A DNA stretch of 64,000 nucleotides, taken from Rhodophyticola sp017644125 (GTDB lineage Bacteria > Pseudomonadota > Alphaproteobacteria > Rhodobacterales > Rhodobacteraceae). The stretch is taken from NCBI RefSeq assembly GCF_042140125.1, contig NZ_CP159473.1; one strand, written 5' to 3'. A program made the translations under genes and the position numbers. Below, piece by piece: positions 9,159 to 17,841 of the stretch. The notes beneath the pieces were generated by a model that saw only the letters and a list, made by a program, of their open reading frames with translations, had not been told where the DNA came from and ran no database searches. The first letter of the stretch is position 1. Every line of letters starts with the position of its first letter.

Positions 9159-9171
9159 GGAGGGTCGGACA

Positions 9172-9894
9172 ATGGCAGCTCTTGACGGACACAAGAAGAT
9201 TGAAACCAACGCGACCCTTCTGCTGACGCTCAGCTTTCTGGTCGTGACCATCGGCGGCATCGTGGAAATCGCCCCGCTGTTCTATCTCGAGAACACGATC
9301 GAGGATGTGGAGGGGATGCGTCCCTACTCGCCCCTCGAACTTGCGGGCCGGGAGATCTACATCCGGGAGGGGTGCTATGTGTGCCACTCCCAGATGATCC
9401 GGCCGATGCGGGACGAGGTGGAGCGGTATGGCCATTACTCGCTGGCAGCGGAGTCCCAGTACGACCATCCGTTCCAGTGGGGCTCAAAGCGGACCGGACC
9501 CGATCTGGCCCGCGTGGGTGGCCGCTATTCGGACGAATGGCATGTGGACCACTTCACCGATCCGCAATCGGTCGTGCCGGAATCGGTGATGCCGCCCTAC
9601 GCCTTCCTTGCGGACAACGTGTTGCGGCCCACCTATATCGCCGATCTGATGGAAACCCATCGGTTCGTCGGCGTGCCCTACACCGACGAGATGATCGAGA
9701 ATGCGGAGCTGGACTTCGTTCAGCAGGCAACCGATTTCGGTGATGGCGGCGTCGTGGAGCGTTACCCGGGGGCGCAGCAGCGCGATTTCGACGGTCAGCC
9801 GGAAGTCACCGAGATGGATGCGCTGATCGCCTATCTGCAGATGTTGGGCACGCTGGTCGATTTCTCGACCTTCACGCCCGACGAGAGCCGGTAA
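9172..9894 (+). CDS. ccoO: cbb3-type cytochrome c oxidase subunit II (monohaem c)
   Basis: Membrane-anchored monohaem cytochrome c subunit, 240 residues, passing electrons from CcoP to CcoN. One N-terminal transmembrane anchor (about residues 14-38) is followed by a periplasmic domain with the covalent haem motif CYVCH (about residues 67-71, in REGCYVCHSQMIRP). The distal ligand is probably a Met such as that in SVMPPYAF. A strong ribosome site (AAGGAGG) precedes the ATG. It sits between ccoN and ccoQ in one transcription unit. Confidence 0.97.
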   Translation: MAALDGHKKIETNATLLLTLSFLVVTIGGIVEIAPLFYLENTIEDVEGMRPYSPLELAGREIYIREGCYVCHSQMIRPMRDEVERYGHYSLAAESQYDHPFQWGSKRTGPDLARVGGRYSDEWHVDHFTDPQSVVPESVMPPYAFLADNVLRPTYIADLMETHRFVGVPYTDEMIENAELDFVQQATDFGDGGVVERYPGAQQRDFDGQPEVTEMDALIAYLQMLGTLVDFSTFTPDESR

Positions 9895-9907
9895 GGGGGC
9901 GCGTGGG

Positions 9908-10120
9908 ATGGAAGACAGCTATACCATCATGCGGGTTTTCGCGGGCAGCTGGGGGGGTGTGTTTCTGTTTGCCTCCTTTGTGGCCGTGATCCTTTTCGCG
10001 CTCCGGCCCGGCAGCCGGAAAGTGCATCGCGACACTGCGAATATCCCGTTTCGTTATGATGACAAGCCGGCAGCTGATGACGACGCTGCTCCCGCCCAGA
10101 TCAAGGAGGCGCGGCAATGA
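9908..10120 (+). CDS. ccoQ: cbb3 oxidase small subunit CcoQ
   Basis: Small single-pass membrane protein, 70 residues, with one transmembrane helix (about residues 14-34) and the typical RPGSR motif right after it (ALRPGSRK). CcoQ stabilises the oxidase complex and in relatives affects its oxygen-dependent signalling. The cytoplasmic tail is charged and ends by overlapping the ccoP start as ATGA. Confidence 0.92.
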   Translation: MEDSYTIMRVFAGSWGGVFLFASFVAVILFALRPGSRKVHRDTANIPFRYDDKPAADDDAAPAQIKEARQ

Positions 10121-11031
10121 CCGACGACAAGACCAAGCACCCCGAAGAGCAGATCCTGCAGGAGGGTGACCCCGAAACCACAGGGCATATCTGGGACGGT
10201 ATCAAGGAGTTCAACAACCCGATGCCACGGTGGTGGCTGTGGACCTTCTACGCCACGATCATCTGGGGCATCGGCTATACCATCGCCTATCCGGCATGGC
10301 CGCTGATCCAGGGCGCGACGCCTGGGTTGCTGGGCTACTCCACCCGGGCGGAGGTGCAGGAGGACATTCAGACCTTCGAGGAGATGAATGCCCCGATCCT
10401 TGCCCGGATCGCCGAGGTGGAACTGGCCGAGATCACACCGGACGCCAACCCCGACCTTTACAGCTATGCCGTTCAGGGCGGCGCGGCGATCTTCGCCACA
10501 TGGTGTTCGCAATGCCACGGATCGGGCGCGGCGGGGGTTCAGGCCTCCGGCTATCCAAACCTGCTGGATGATGACTGGCTGTGGGGCGGCACGATCGACG
10601 ACATTCATTTCACGATCTCTCACGGGATCCGGAATGACGACGACCCCGATGCGCGGTACTCCGAGATGACGGCCTATGACGAGATCCTGACCGATGAGGA
10701 GATCGCCAGTGTAGTGCAATATGTGCGCAATATCTCGGGGCAGGAGGCCGATGCGACATTGGCCGCCGCGGGCGAGGAGGTGTATCTGAACAACTGCGCC
10801 GCCTGCCATATGGATGATGGCTCGGGCGACCAGTTCCTCGGTGCACCGAACCTGACCGACGCGATCTGGCTTTACGGCGGATCGGAAGAGGCGATCGAAT
10901 ACACCGTGCGCTATTCGCGGTTCGGCGTAATGCCGCCATGGTCTGCGGAAGCCTCCGAAGCCGGTCGTCTGAGCGAAGCCGAAGTGCGTGCGGTTTCGGT
11001 CTATGTCCACTCTCTGGGTGGCGGCGAGTAG
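10117..11031 (+). CDS. ccoP: cbb3-type cytochrome c oxidase subunit III (dihaem c)
   Basis: Dihaem cytochrome c subunit, 304 residues, receiving electrons from soluble or membrane cytochromes. The N-terminal part carries the pattern DGIKEFNNPMPRWWLW and a transmembrane helix (about 43-63). Two periplasmic cytochrome c domains follow, with CSQCH (about residue 130) and CAACH (about residue 227). The start overlaps the ccoQ stop and has a strong AAGGAGG. This is the last gene of ccoNOQP; a 578-base gap with an inverted repeat then separates it from ccoG. Confidence 0.97.
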   Translation: MTDDKTKHPEEQILQEGDPETTGHIWDGIKEFNNPMPRWWLWTFYATIIWGIGYTIAYPAWPLIQGATPGLLGYSTRAEVQEDIQTFEEMNAPILARIAEVELAEITPDANPDLYSYAVQGGAAIFATWCSQCHGSGAAGVQASGYPNLLDDDWLWGGTIDDIHFTISHGIRNDDDPDARYSEMTAYDEILTDEEIASVVQYVRNISGQEADATLAAAGEEVYLNNCAACHMDDGSGDQFLGAPNLTDAIWLYGGSEEAIEYTVRYSRFGVMPPWSAEASEAGRLSEAEVRAVSVYVHSLGGGE

Positions 11032-11076
11032 ACGCCACCTTCAAGATATCCGGTGGCCCCTCCCGGCCGCCGGATT

Positions 11077-11123
11077 GGCACCGGTCCTGGTCCTGTTCGC
11101 GCGTTTCCTACAGGACCGGTGCC
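11077..11123. repeat. 13-bp perfect inverted repeat after ccoP
   Basis: GGCACCGGTCCTG at 11077-11089 pairs exactly with its complement at 11111-11123 across a 21-base loop. It lies about 45 bases past the ccoP stop and may form a transcript-end hairpin for ccoNOQP. No T-run follows, and the loop is long, so an attenuating or processing role is as likely as termination. Confidence 0.55.
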
Positions 11124-11524
11124 CACTTACCCCCCACACCCCGTTCCTACAGATATCCGGCCCCGGCAGAGGCCGGTTTCCGCATTGGTGGACCGTCGCG
11201 TCGCGGCTCCGCCTCTCCCGGCCGTGCTGTCGAGACAAGGACGGATGTGCCCCGCGCCGTGGATCTGGACCCGAGACCGGCCGGGCCGAGCGCCTTCGCC
11301 CGCCCCCGGAGCCGGGGTGCGGCGCGTCGTCCGGTTGTCGGCGCTGCGCCGGGCCATATGTGGAGGGGCATACCGCACCGAGCCCCGGGTTTTTCGAGCC
11401 GGATCAATGGGCTGGGCGCGGATCGGGGCGCTGAGGCCAACGCAGATAGGCGCATTCGTCGCAGCGTTTGGACCCTTTGCCACAGATGATCTGTTGGCCG
11501 GGTCAATTAAATGAAGATCAGGGT

Positions 11525-11538
11525 TTGATCCACGTCAA
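11525..11538. promoter_or_regulatory. FNR/FnrL box upstream of ccoG
   Basis: TTGAT-CCAC-GTCAA matches the FNR consensus at 9 of 10 half-site positions. Its centre lies about 78 bases before the ccoG ATG, so ccoGHIS probably has its own anaerobically induced promoter rather than depending only on read-through from ccoP. Confidence 0.8.
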
Positions 11539-11609
11539 GGAGCCTGTGCCAGTCAGACCCTAGAACCGAAGATGCGCAGGACCGACACAACCTAGGAGCG
11601 ATTCCCGTC

Positions 11610-13040
11610 ATGAGTGCTACGGAAGAGCCGCAGAAGCTCTACGCTGCCCACGAACCTGTGTTCCCGAAGCGGGTTTCGGGACCATTCCGCAATCTCAAAT
11701 GGATCATCATGATCGTCACCCTGGGGATCTATTATCTGACCCCCTGGATCCGCTGGGATCGTGGCCCCTCGCTGCCGGATCAGGCGGTGCTGATCGATAT
11801 GGCGAACCGGCGTTTCTTCTTCTTCTGGATCGAGATCTGGCCCCACGAATTCTATTTCGTGGCGGGCCTTCTGATCATGGCGGGGCTTGGCCTGTTTCTC
11901 TTCACCTCGGCGCTTGGCCGGGTGTGGTGTGGCTATACCTGCCCGCAGACCGTCTGGACCGATCTGTTTTTCACCGTCGAGCGCTGGATCGAGGGCGACC
12001 GCAACGCGCGCCTGCGGCTCTGGAAGGCCGAGTGGGATTTCAAGAAGGTCCGGCTGAGGCTCACGAAATATCTCGTCTGGCTGGCCATCGCCGTGGCGAC
12101 TGGCGGGGCCTGGGTCTTCTATTTCGCCGATGCGCCCACATTGCTGGTCGATCTGGTGACGCTTCAGGCCCATCCCATCGCCTATACGACCATCGCGATC
12201 CTGACCGCGACGACCTTTGTCTTCGGCGGGTTCATGCGCGAACAGGTCTGCATCTACATGTGCCCATGGCCCCGCATTCAGGCGGCGATGATGGACGAAC
12301 ACACCATCACCGTGGCCTATCGCGACTGGCGCGGGGAGCCGCGCGGCAAGCATCGCAAGGCCGAAGGCGCGGAGCTGCTTGGCGATTGCATCGACTGCAA
12401 TGCCTGCGTGAATGTCTGCCCCGTGGGGATCGACATCCGCGACGGCCAGCAGATGGAGTGCATCACCTGCGCGCTGTGCATCGATGCCTGCGACGACATC
12501 ATGGACAAGATCGGCAAACCCCGCGGGCTGATCGACTACATGGCGCTGACCGACGAGGCCAACGAGCGGGCGGGCAACCAGAAGGTTTCCATCTGGAAGC
12601 ACATCTTCCGGCCGCGCACGATCCTCTACACCGTGTTGTGGTCGGCGATCGGTGTCGCCTTGGTGGTGATGCTGTTCATCCGCTCCGAAATCGACGTGAC
12701 GGTCGCACCGGTGCGCAATCCGCAATTCGTGACGATGAGCGACGGGTCGATCCGCAACACCTATGACATCCGCATTCGCAACATGAGCCATGACGACAGC
12801 ACTTTCGACATCTCGCTCACCTCGGAGGTTCCGCTTGAGGTTGCGCTGGAAGGCACGAATGAACTGACCGTCGATGTGCCCGCCGACACCACGTATCTGC
12901 AGCGGGTCTATGTCACCGCGCCGGCCGGGTCGGTGCCGGCCACCAGCGAGCGGTCGGAGTTCCGCTTCTGGGTCGAGGATCTGCGCAGCACGGCGCGGAC
13001 CCATCAGGACACAATCTTCAACGGAAGGGCAGATCAATGA
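11610..13040 (+). CDS. ccoG: CcoG (FixG/RdxA), cbb3 oxidase biogenesis ferredoxin-like protein
   Basis: Membrane-bound iron-sulfur protein, 476 residues, that in relatives reduces Cu(II) to Cu(I) for insertion into cbb3 oxidase. Several transmembrane helices carry conserved Cys motifs WCGYTCPQTVWTD and CIYMCPWPR. Two 4Fe-4S ferredoxin motifs follow, CIDCNACVNVCP and CITCALCIDAC. The C-terminus is a periplasmic Ig-like domain, as usual for FixG. The start has CTAGGAG at suitable spacing. First gene of ccoGHIS, with its own FNR box; it overlaps ccoH by ATGA. Confidence 0.96.
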   Translation: MSATEEPQKLYAAHEPVFPKRVSGPFRNLKWIIMIVTLGIYYLTPWIRWDRGPSLPDQAVLIDMANRRFFFFWIEIWPHEFYFVAGLLIMAGLGLFLFTSALGRVWCGYTCPQTVWTDLFFTVERWIEGDRNARLRLWKAEWDFKKVRLRLTKYLVWLAIAVATGGAWVFYFADAPTLLVDLVTLQAHPIAYTTIAILTATTFVFGGFMREQVCIYMCPWPRIQAAMMDEHTITVAYRDWRGEPRGKHRKAEGAELLGDCIDCNACVNVCPVGIDIRDGQQMECITCALCIDACDDIMDKIGKPRGLIDYMALTDEANERAGNQKVSIWKHIFRPRTILYTVLWSAIGVALVVMLFIRSEIDVTVAPVRNPQFVTMSDGSIRNTYDIRIRNMSHDDSTFDISLTSEVPLEVALEGTNELTVDVPADTTYLQRVYVTAPAGSVPATSERSEFRFWVEDLRSTARTHQDTIFNGRADQ

Positions 13041-13513
13041 GCTCCGAAAGACCGGATGGCGGCAAGGAACTGACAGGCCGCCATGTGCTGGCGATTTTCA
13101 TCGGCGGTTTTGGCCTGATCATCGGGGTCAACCTGTTCATGGCCTATAACGCGATTTCCACTTTTCCCGGGCTGGAAGTATCGTCGAGCTATGCCGATAG
13201 CCAGGATTACGACCTGCGCCGCACGGCGCAGGAGGCGCTTGGCTGGAATGCCTCGGTTTCGGTCGAGGGCGATGTGCTGACGCTGAACATGGTCGACAAT
13301 GACGGAGAGCCCGTATCTCCGGCGGAACTGACCGCGCTTCTGACCCGGCCCACGAACCAGACCGAGGACCAGTTGCTGGAACTCACGCGGGTCAACGGCG
13401 CCTTCACCGCGCCGGTTTCGGTCAGCGAGGGGCGCTGGCGCCTGCGGCTGACCGGCACCGCGCGCGACGGCACGGATTACCGCCATAACATCACCTTCAC
13501 CTTGCAGGAATAG
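13037..13513 (+). CDS. ccoH: CcoH (FixH), cbb3 oxidase assembly protein
   Basis: Membrane-anchored assembly factor, 158 residues: one N-terminal transmembrane helix (about residues 15-37) and a periplasmic domain. The FixH-typical region NLFMAYNAISTFPGLEV at the helix end is clear. In relatives it associates with CcoN during maturation. The start overlaps the ccoG stop (ATGA), and ccoI begins eight bases after its stop. Confidence 0.93.
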   Translation: MSSERPDGGKELTGRHVLAIFIGGFGLIIGVNLFMAYNAISTFPGLEVSSSYADSQDYDLRRTAQEALGWNASVSVEGDVLTLNMVDNDGEPVSPAELTALLTRPTNQTEDQLLELTRVNGAFTAPVSVSEGRWRLRLTGTARDGTDYRHNITFTLQE

Positions 13514-13521
13514 GCGCAGGG

Positions 13522-15705
13522 ATGTCCGCCACCTACGAGCATGCCGGCCCCGCCGCCTGCCCGGCCTGTGCGGGCGCCCCGGCGGCGGAGGCCCTGGCGG
13601 ACCTGCCCAGGAATGCGCGGCTGATGCTGTCCTTGCCCGGTATCCACTGCGCGGGCTGCATCTCGGGGGTGGAGCGGGCGCTGATGGCGGTGCCGGGCGT
13701 TCAGGATGCGCGGGTGAACCTGACCCTCAAACGCGCTGCGGTGGAGGCGGATGCGGCTGTCAGCGCCGCCGATCTGGCCGAGGTGCTGGAGCGCGCGGGC
13801 TATGAGGCCCATGAGCTGGACCCCGGCGTTCTGGCCACGACCGAAAGCGACAGGCGCGGCCGCGATCTGCTGATGCGGCTGGCGGTCGCGTTTTTCGCGA
13901 TGATGAATGTCATGCTGTTGTCGGTCGCGGTCTGGTCCGGGGCCGAAGGCTCGACCCGCGACATGATGCACTGGATTTCGGCCGCCATCGCGATTCCGGC
14001 GGTGATTTTCTGCGGACGTCCCTTTTACGTGTCGGCCTGGTCGGCGCTTCGGGTGCGGCGGTTGAACATGGATGTGCCGATCACGCTGGCTATTCTGCTG
14101 GCCGTGGGCACTTCGCTTTATGAAACGATGCATTCGGGCAAACATGCCTATTTCGATGCCGCGATCGCGCTGTGCTTCTTTCTGCTGGCCGGGCGGTATC
14201 TGGATTATCGCACCCGCGCCTCGGCCCGCTCCGCCGCGCAGGAACTGGCCGCGCTTGAGGTGCCCCGCGCGCTCCGCCTGCGCGACGGGCAGGAGGAGAC
14301 CGTATCGGTGTCCGAGCTTGCGGCGGGCGACATCGTGCGCGTGAAACCGGGCGGGCGCATTCCGGTCGATGGCCGGGTGACCGATGGCGCGTCGGAGATC
14401 GACCGTGCACTGATGACGGGGGAAAGCCTGCCGGCCTATGCGGGCCCCGGTTCGGTGGTGAGCGCAGGCGAGGTGAACCTGACCGGCCCGCTGATGGTGG
14501 AGGTGACCGCGGCGGGCGAGGATACCGCCCTGCACCGGATCGCCGATCTGGTCGCCGTGGCCGAGGCCGGGCGGAACAACTATACCTCGCTGGCCGATCA
14601 GGCGGCCAAGCTTTACGCGCCGGGTGTGCATATCCTGTCCGTGCTGGCCGCGATCGGCTGGTGGATCTACACGCAGGATCTGCGCGTGTCGCTGAACATC
14701 GCCGCCGCCGTGCTGATCATCACCTGCCCCTGCGCGCTTGGCCTTGCGGTGCCTGCCGTCACCACGGCGGCTTCGGGCCGGCTGTTCCGCAAGGGTATGC
14801 TGATCAAGGACGGAACCGCGATGGAGCGGCTGGCAGAGGTCGACACCGTGGTTTTCGACAAGACCGGCACCCTGACCCTTGGCGCGCCGCAGCCCGTGGG
14901 GCTGGACCGGCACCCGGCCGAGGCGATGCAGGTGGCGCTCGGGCTGGCGGAGGCATCGGCCCATCCGCTTGCGGAGGCGTTGAGCAAGGCGCTGCGGGAC
15001 AGGGGGGTGCGCCCGGCGAAGCTGGACGATCTCCGAGAGGTGCCGGGCTATGGCGTGGAAGCGCGCTGGCATGACCAGCCGGTGCGGCTGGGCCGGGCGG
15101 GCTGGGTCGGGGCCGAGCCCCCGGACATCACCGCGACCTTCCTGCAGATCGGTTCGGCCGCCGCGCTGCCGCTGACCTTCACCGACAGCCTGCGCCCCGG
15201 CGCGGCCGAGGCGGTTCAGGCCCTGAAGGCGCAGGGCAAGCGCATCGTCCTGATATCGGGGGACACCAAGGGTGCTGTTGCCAGTTTCGCCGCCGAGATC
15301 GGCATCGACGAGGTGATTGCCGAGGCGCTGCCTGCCGAGAAGGCCGGGTTCGTCGCCGGGCTTGCCGCGGAAGGCGCGCGGGTTCTGATGGTGGGCGACG
15401 GGCTGAACGACACCGCCGCGCTGGCCGCCGCGCATGTCTCGATCTCGCCGGCCTCGGCGCTGGATGCGTCGCGCGCGGCTTCCGACATGGTGTTGCTTGG
15501 CCGCGACCTGTCGCCGATCGCGGATGCGGTGCGTATCTCGGTGGTGGCGCGCAAGCGGATTTCCGAAAACTTCACGCTGGCCACCGTCTATAACGTGCTG
15601 GCCGTTCCATTCGCCATCGCGGGCCTTGCCACGCCATTGATCGCGGCCCTTGCCATGTCGGCGTCATCGCTTACGGTGTCGTTGAACGCATTGCGCCTGA
15701 AATAG
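13522..15705 (+). CDS. ccoI: CcoI (FixI), copper-translocating P1B-type ATPase for cbb3 assembly
   Basis: Copper-exporting P-type ATPase, 727 residues, that delivers copper toward the cbb3 active site. An N-terminal Cys pair (CPACAG) precedes a heavy-metal-associated domain with GIHCAGC (about residues 41-47). Later come the actuator motif TGES, the transmembrane metal site CPC in ITCPCALGLAVPA, the phosphorylation site DKTGTLT, the HP motif ASAHPLAEAL and the hinge GDGLNDT. All catalytic residues are present. It lies between ccoH and ccoS, which distinguishes it from the detoxifying CopA type. Confidence 0.95.
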   Translation: MSATYEHAGPAACPACAGAPAAEALADLPRNARLMLSLPGIHCAGCISGVERALMAVPGVQDARVNLTLKRAAVEADAAVSAADLAEVLERAGYEAHELDPGVLATTESDRRGRDLLMRLAVAFFAMMNVMLLSVAVWSGAEGSTRDMMHWISAAIAIPAVIFCGRPFYVSAWSALRVRRLNMDVPITLAILLAVGTSLYETMHSGKHAYFDAAIALCFFLLAGRYLDYRTRASARSAAQELAALEVPRALRLRDGQEETVSVSELAAGDIVRVKPGGRIPVDGRVTDGASEIDRALMTGESLPAYAGPGSVVSAGEVNLTGPLMVEVTAAGEDTALHRIADLVAVAEAGRNNYTSLADQAAKLYAPGVHILSVLAAIGWWIYTQDLRVSLNIAAAVLIITCPCALGLAVPAVTTAASGRLFRKGMLIKDGTAMERLAEVDTVVFDKTGTLTLGAPQPVGLDRHPAEAMQVALGLAEASAHPLAEALSKALRDRGVRPAKLDDLREVPGYGVEARWHDQPVRLGRAGWVGAEPPDITATFLQIGSAAALPLTFTDSLRPGAAEAVQALKAQGKRIVLISGDTKGAVASFAAEIGIDEVIAEALPAEKAGFVAGLAAEGARVLMVGDGLNDTAALAAAHVSISPASALDASRAASDMVLLGRDLSPIADAVRISVVARKRISENFTLATVYNVLAVPFAIAGLATPLIAALAMSASSLTVSLNALRLK

Positions 15706-15713
15706 GGAATTCC

Positions 15714-15872
15714 ATGGACGTCCTCGGCATCCTCATTCCCGTTTCGCTGTTTCTGGGTGGCGTCGGCCTTGCGGCGTTTTTCTGGATGCTGAAGCGGGGC
15801 CAGTTCGACGACCCCGACGGCGATGCGCACCGGATCCTGAGGGATGACTACGACGACGCGCCCAAGGGCTGA
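15714..15872 (+). CDS. ccoS: CcoS (FixS), small cbb3 maturation protein
   Basis: A 52-residue single-pass membrane protein reading MDVLGILIPVSLFLGGVGLA at the N-terminus, followed by the FixS hallmark FFWMLKRGQFDDPDGDAHRI. It is required in relatives for cofactor insertion into CcoN. It begins eight bases after the ccoI stop and closes the ccoGHIS operon. The opposing lipid operon ends 15 bases downstream, leaving almost no terminator space. Confidence 0.95.
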   Translation: MDVLGILIPVSLFLGGVGLAAFFWMLKRGQFDDPDGDAHRILRDDYDDAPKG

Positions 15873-15887
15873 CGCGCGCGCAGCTGT

Positions 15888-16523
15888 CTAGGATCGCGAC
15901 TTGAGCGCGGCGATCAGGCGGGCGGCGCGCCGAAGGACCGTGACCAGGGTTCCAAGGATGACGATCCAGAGCGCCGCCTTTAGGCTGAGGCTGCTGCCGA
16001 TCGCGGCCAGTTCGATCGCCGCCGCAACGACGCCAAGCGTGACCGCCGCCATGCGATGCGGTTTGGCCATCGGCCCCGAGAAATCCGCAGGCGCCCCTTC
16101 GGCGCGGCCAAGCTCCCGCAGATAGGCGGTGAGCACGGCAAGGGTGGCGGCGACAAGGCCGAGGCCAGGGGCGCCTGAGGCCATCCCCAGACCCGCCAGT
16201 ATCAGGATATCGGCCAACCGATCGGGGGCTTCGTTCCAGAACGGGCCATCGGGCGCGGATTTGCCGCCTTCGACAGCGACCATCCCGTCCAGCAGGTTGC
16301 ACAGAAGGCGCAGTTGCACCGCAAGGGCTGCCAGAAGCAGCATCGAGATGGCCAGCCCGGTGCCGCCGATCCCGGACAGCCAGAACGCAACTGCGGCCAA
16401 GGCGGCAAACCCGATGCTGGCCTGCGAGATCTGGTTGGGGGTGATATCGGTCGCGGCGAGCCGGCGGGCGGCGCCTTGAATGATCCGCGCATTGCGGCTG
16501 GCGATGGGACGGCGGCTTGTCAT
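15888..16523 (-). CDS. CDP-alcohol phosphatidyltransferase family protein
   Basis: Integral membrane enzyme of 211 residues, probably joining a CDP-activated lipid to a small alcohol. The family motif is divergent: NLLDGMVAV, then a long spacing, then PDRLAD. It keeps the DG pair and the final D-x3-D, but the first Asp of the usual D-x2-DG-x2-AR is Asn and the Arg is Val. About six hydrophobic segments surround it. The ATG at 16523 overlaps the stop of the upstream gene (ATGA), which decides the start over longer frames. Last gene of a four-gene operon with acyltransferase and CDP-diacylglycerol synthase homologues; the product lipid is unknown. Confidence 0.82.
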   Translation of the reverse strand: MTSRRPIASRNARIIQGAARRLAATDITPNQISQASIGFAALAAVAFWLSGIGGTGLAISMLLLAALAVQLRLLCNLLDGMVAVEGGKSAPDGPFWNEAPDRLADILILAGLGMASGAPGLGLVAATLAVLTAYLRELGRAEGAPADFSGPMAKPHRMAAVTLGVVAAAIELAAIGSSLSLKAALWIVILGTLVTVLRRAARLIAALKSRS

Positions 16524-16891
16524 GGGCGTCGGCTCCAGAGCCTGTAGGTGTAAAGCGTTGCGTAGAGCGTGGCGACGGTGGTGGGCACGGCCAGCGTTGC
16601 CAGCACCTCCGGCGTGCCGGCGGCGGTATGGATCGCGCCAAGCAGCGTGAGCGAGAGCGCGAAGGCCGCGACAGGCGGCAGGATCAGGCCAGCGAGCCCC
16701 GGCAGCTGCCGGCACAGCATTTCGAGCATGCGTTTCATGACAAGCGTGATGGCGGCGGTGAGGCACCCCTGAAGAAGGCCGGCGATCAGCGGAGCGGGCA
16801 TCGGATGGGCGGCATTGGCATAGGCCGCCCAGGCCCCCATCAGGCCGAAACCCACACCCATATGGACAAGGGAGTTGTCCGCAAGCGCCAT
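16520..16891 (-). CDS. Small integral membrane protein of the lipid operon
   Basis: 123 residues with about three to four hydrophobic segments and no domain I can name. The N-terminus MALADNSLVHMGVGFGLMGA leads into a helix, and a short basic loop KRMLEMLCRQLPG separates the two halves. It sits between the CdsA-like and phosphatidyltransferase genes, overlapping both ends (stop/start overlap with each), so it is very probably translated with them. It may be a scaffold or transport component of the lipid pathway; this is inference from position alone. Confidence 0.72.
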   Translation of the reverse strand: MALADNSLVHMGVGFGLMGAWAAYANAAHPMPAPLIAGLLQGCLTAAITLVMKRMLEMLCRQLPGLAGLILPPVAAFALSLTLLGAIHTAAGTPEVLATLAVPTTVATLYATLYTYRLWSRRP

Positions 16892-17841
16892 CAGACCGAC
16901 GACCAGTAATAGCGCATGAGATGAAAGAAGATCGGCGCCGAGAAGACGACGCTGTCCAGCCGGTCTATGAACCCGCCATGGCCCGCGATCAGGTGGCCCC
17001 AGTCCTTGACGCCCCGGTCACGTTTGATCGCCGACATGACCAGCCCGCCGAAGAACCCGCAAAGGGTGATGGCAAGCGACATGGCCGCCGCCTGCCAGAC
17101 GGTGAAGGGCGTGATCCACCACAGGGCCGTTCCGACCAGCGTGGCCGAGGCGACACCGCCCAACAGCCCTTCCCATGTCTTGGAGGGGGAGAGTGCGGGC
17201 GCGACCTTGTGCTTCCCGATCAGCTTGCCCCAGGTGTATTGCAACACGTCGCTGAGTTGCACGACCACGATCAGGAAGGCGATCAGCAGGATGTTCCGGC
17301 CCTCGTAGCCCTCGATCTGCAGGGTCAGGAGGGCGGGCACATGGCTGGCGCAGAAGACGCAGATCATCAGCGCCCACTGGGTTTCGGAGATGCGGATGAA
17401 GACGTTGCGCGTATCCCCCTGCAGGACCGTGATGATCGGCAGCAGCAAGAAGACATAGACCGGGATGAAGATGGAATAGAGCCCGTACCAGTCGATCCAG
17501 ATCAGATAGTATTGCACCGGGAGCACGACGAAGAAGGCGACCGCGATGGGCCAGTGATCGGCCGCGGATTTGGTGGTGAGCGTCATGAACTCGCGCAGGG
17601 CCGCGAAGGAGCAGAAGGCGAAGAGAATGATCACGCCGGTGCGCCCGGCCAGAAAGGCGATGGCCAGAAGCGCGGTCATGCCCCACCACGCCATGATCCG
17701 GGCATTCAGGTTTTCGATCGTCGGGTTCGAGCCGTCCGGCGCGATGCGGTGTTTCAGAACTGCGCCGATGGTTGTGGCCAGCACCAGAATGCCGCCGATG
17801 CCCAGAAGCAGGAACAGGAAATCGCCGTTTGCGCCGGTCAT
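16891..17841 (-). CDS. Phosphatidate cytidylyltransferase (CdsA family)
   Basis: Membrane enzyme of 316 residues that makes CDP-diacylglycerol from phosphatidic acid and CTP. The C-terminal family signature is intact: SAIKRDRGVKDWGHLIAGHG followed by GFIDRLDS. A second conserved stretch, SPSKTWEGLLGG, precedes it. About eight transmembrane helices are visible. The start overlaps the stop of the acyltransferase gene (ATGA). It is longer than housekeeping CdsA in the N-terminal part, and is probably a second, pathway-specific copy; the main cdsA of this group usually lies beside uppS and dxr, absent here. Confidence 0.88.
   Translation of the reverse strand: MTGANGDFLFLLLGIGGILVLATTIGAVLKHRIAPDGSNPTIENLNARIMAWWGMTALLAIAFLAGRTGVIILFAFCSFAALREFMTLTTKSAADHWPIAVAFFVVLPVQYYLIWIDWYGLYSIFIPVYVFLLLPIITVLQGDTRNVFIRISETQWALMICVFCASHVPALLTLQIEGYEGRNILLIAFLIVVVQLSDVLQYTWGKLIGKHKVAPALSPSKTWEGLLGGVASATLVGTALWWITPFTVWQAAAMSLAITLCGFFGGLVMSAIKRDRGVKDWGHLIAGHGGFIDRLDSVVFSAPIFFHLMRYYWSSV

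Larger units (their letters stand above)
11032..11609. other. Gene-free interval between ccoP and ccoG
   Basis: 578 bases with no protein-coding frame I can defend. Several frames of 100-180 codons are open on both strands, but none has a recognisable domain or good ribosome site. Near its left end are a 13-bp inverted repeat and a 10-base direct repeat (AGATATCCGG at 11044-11053 and 11151-11160). Its right end holds the FNR box of ccoG. The length is unusual for a junction that is short in many relatives; a small RNA or decayed gene is possible. Confidence 0.6.

Noticed and set aside
7452..9260. Long leftward open frame of about 600 codons across ccoN
   Set aside because: Antisense of a perfectly conserved oxidase subunit, composition rich in His, Arg and Pro; no domain or ribosome site.
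11410..11497. Minus-strand Cys-rich reading CGKGSKRCDECAYLRW
   Set aside because: No start codon upstream before a stop and only about 27 codons. Kept as a hint in the gap finding, not as a gene.
10938..11514. Several open frames of 100-180 codons on both strands after ccoP
   Set aside because: Arg/Pro-rich, no domain, no good ribosome site, and they overlap ccoP or regulatory sequence. Treated as a non-coding interval.
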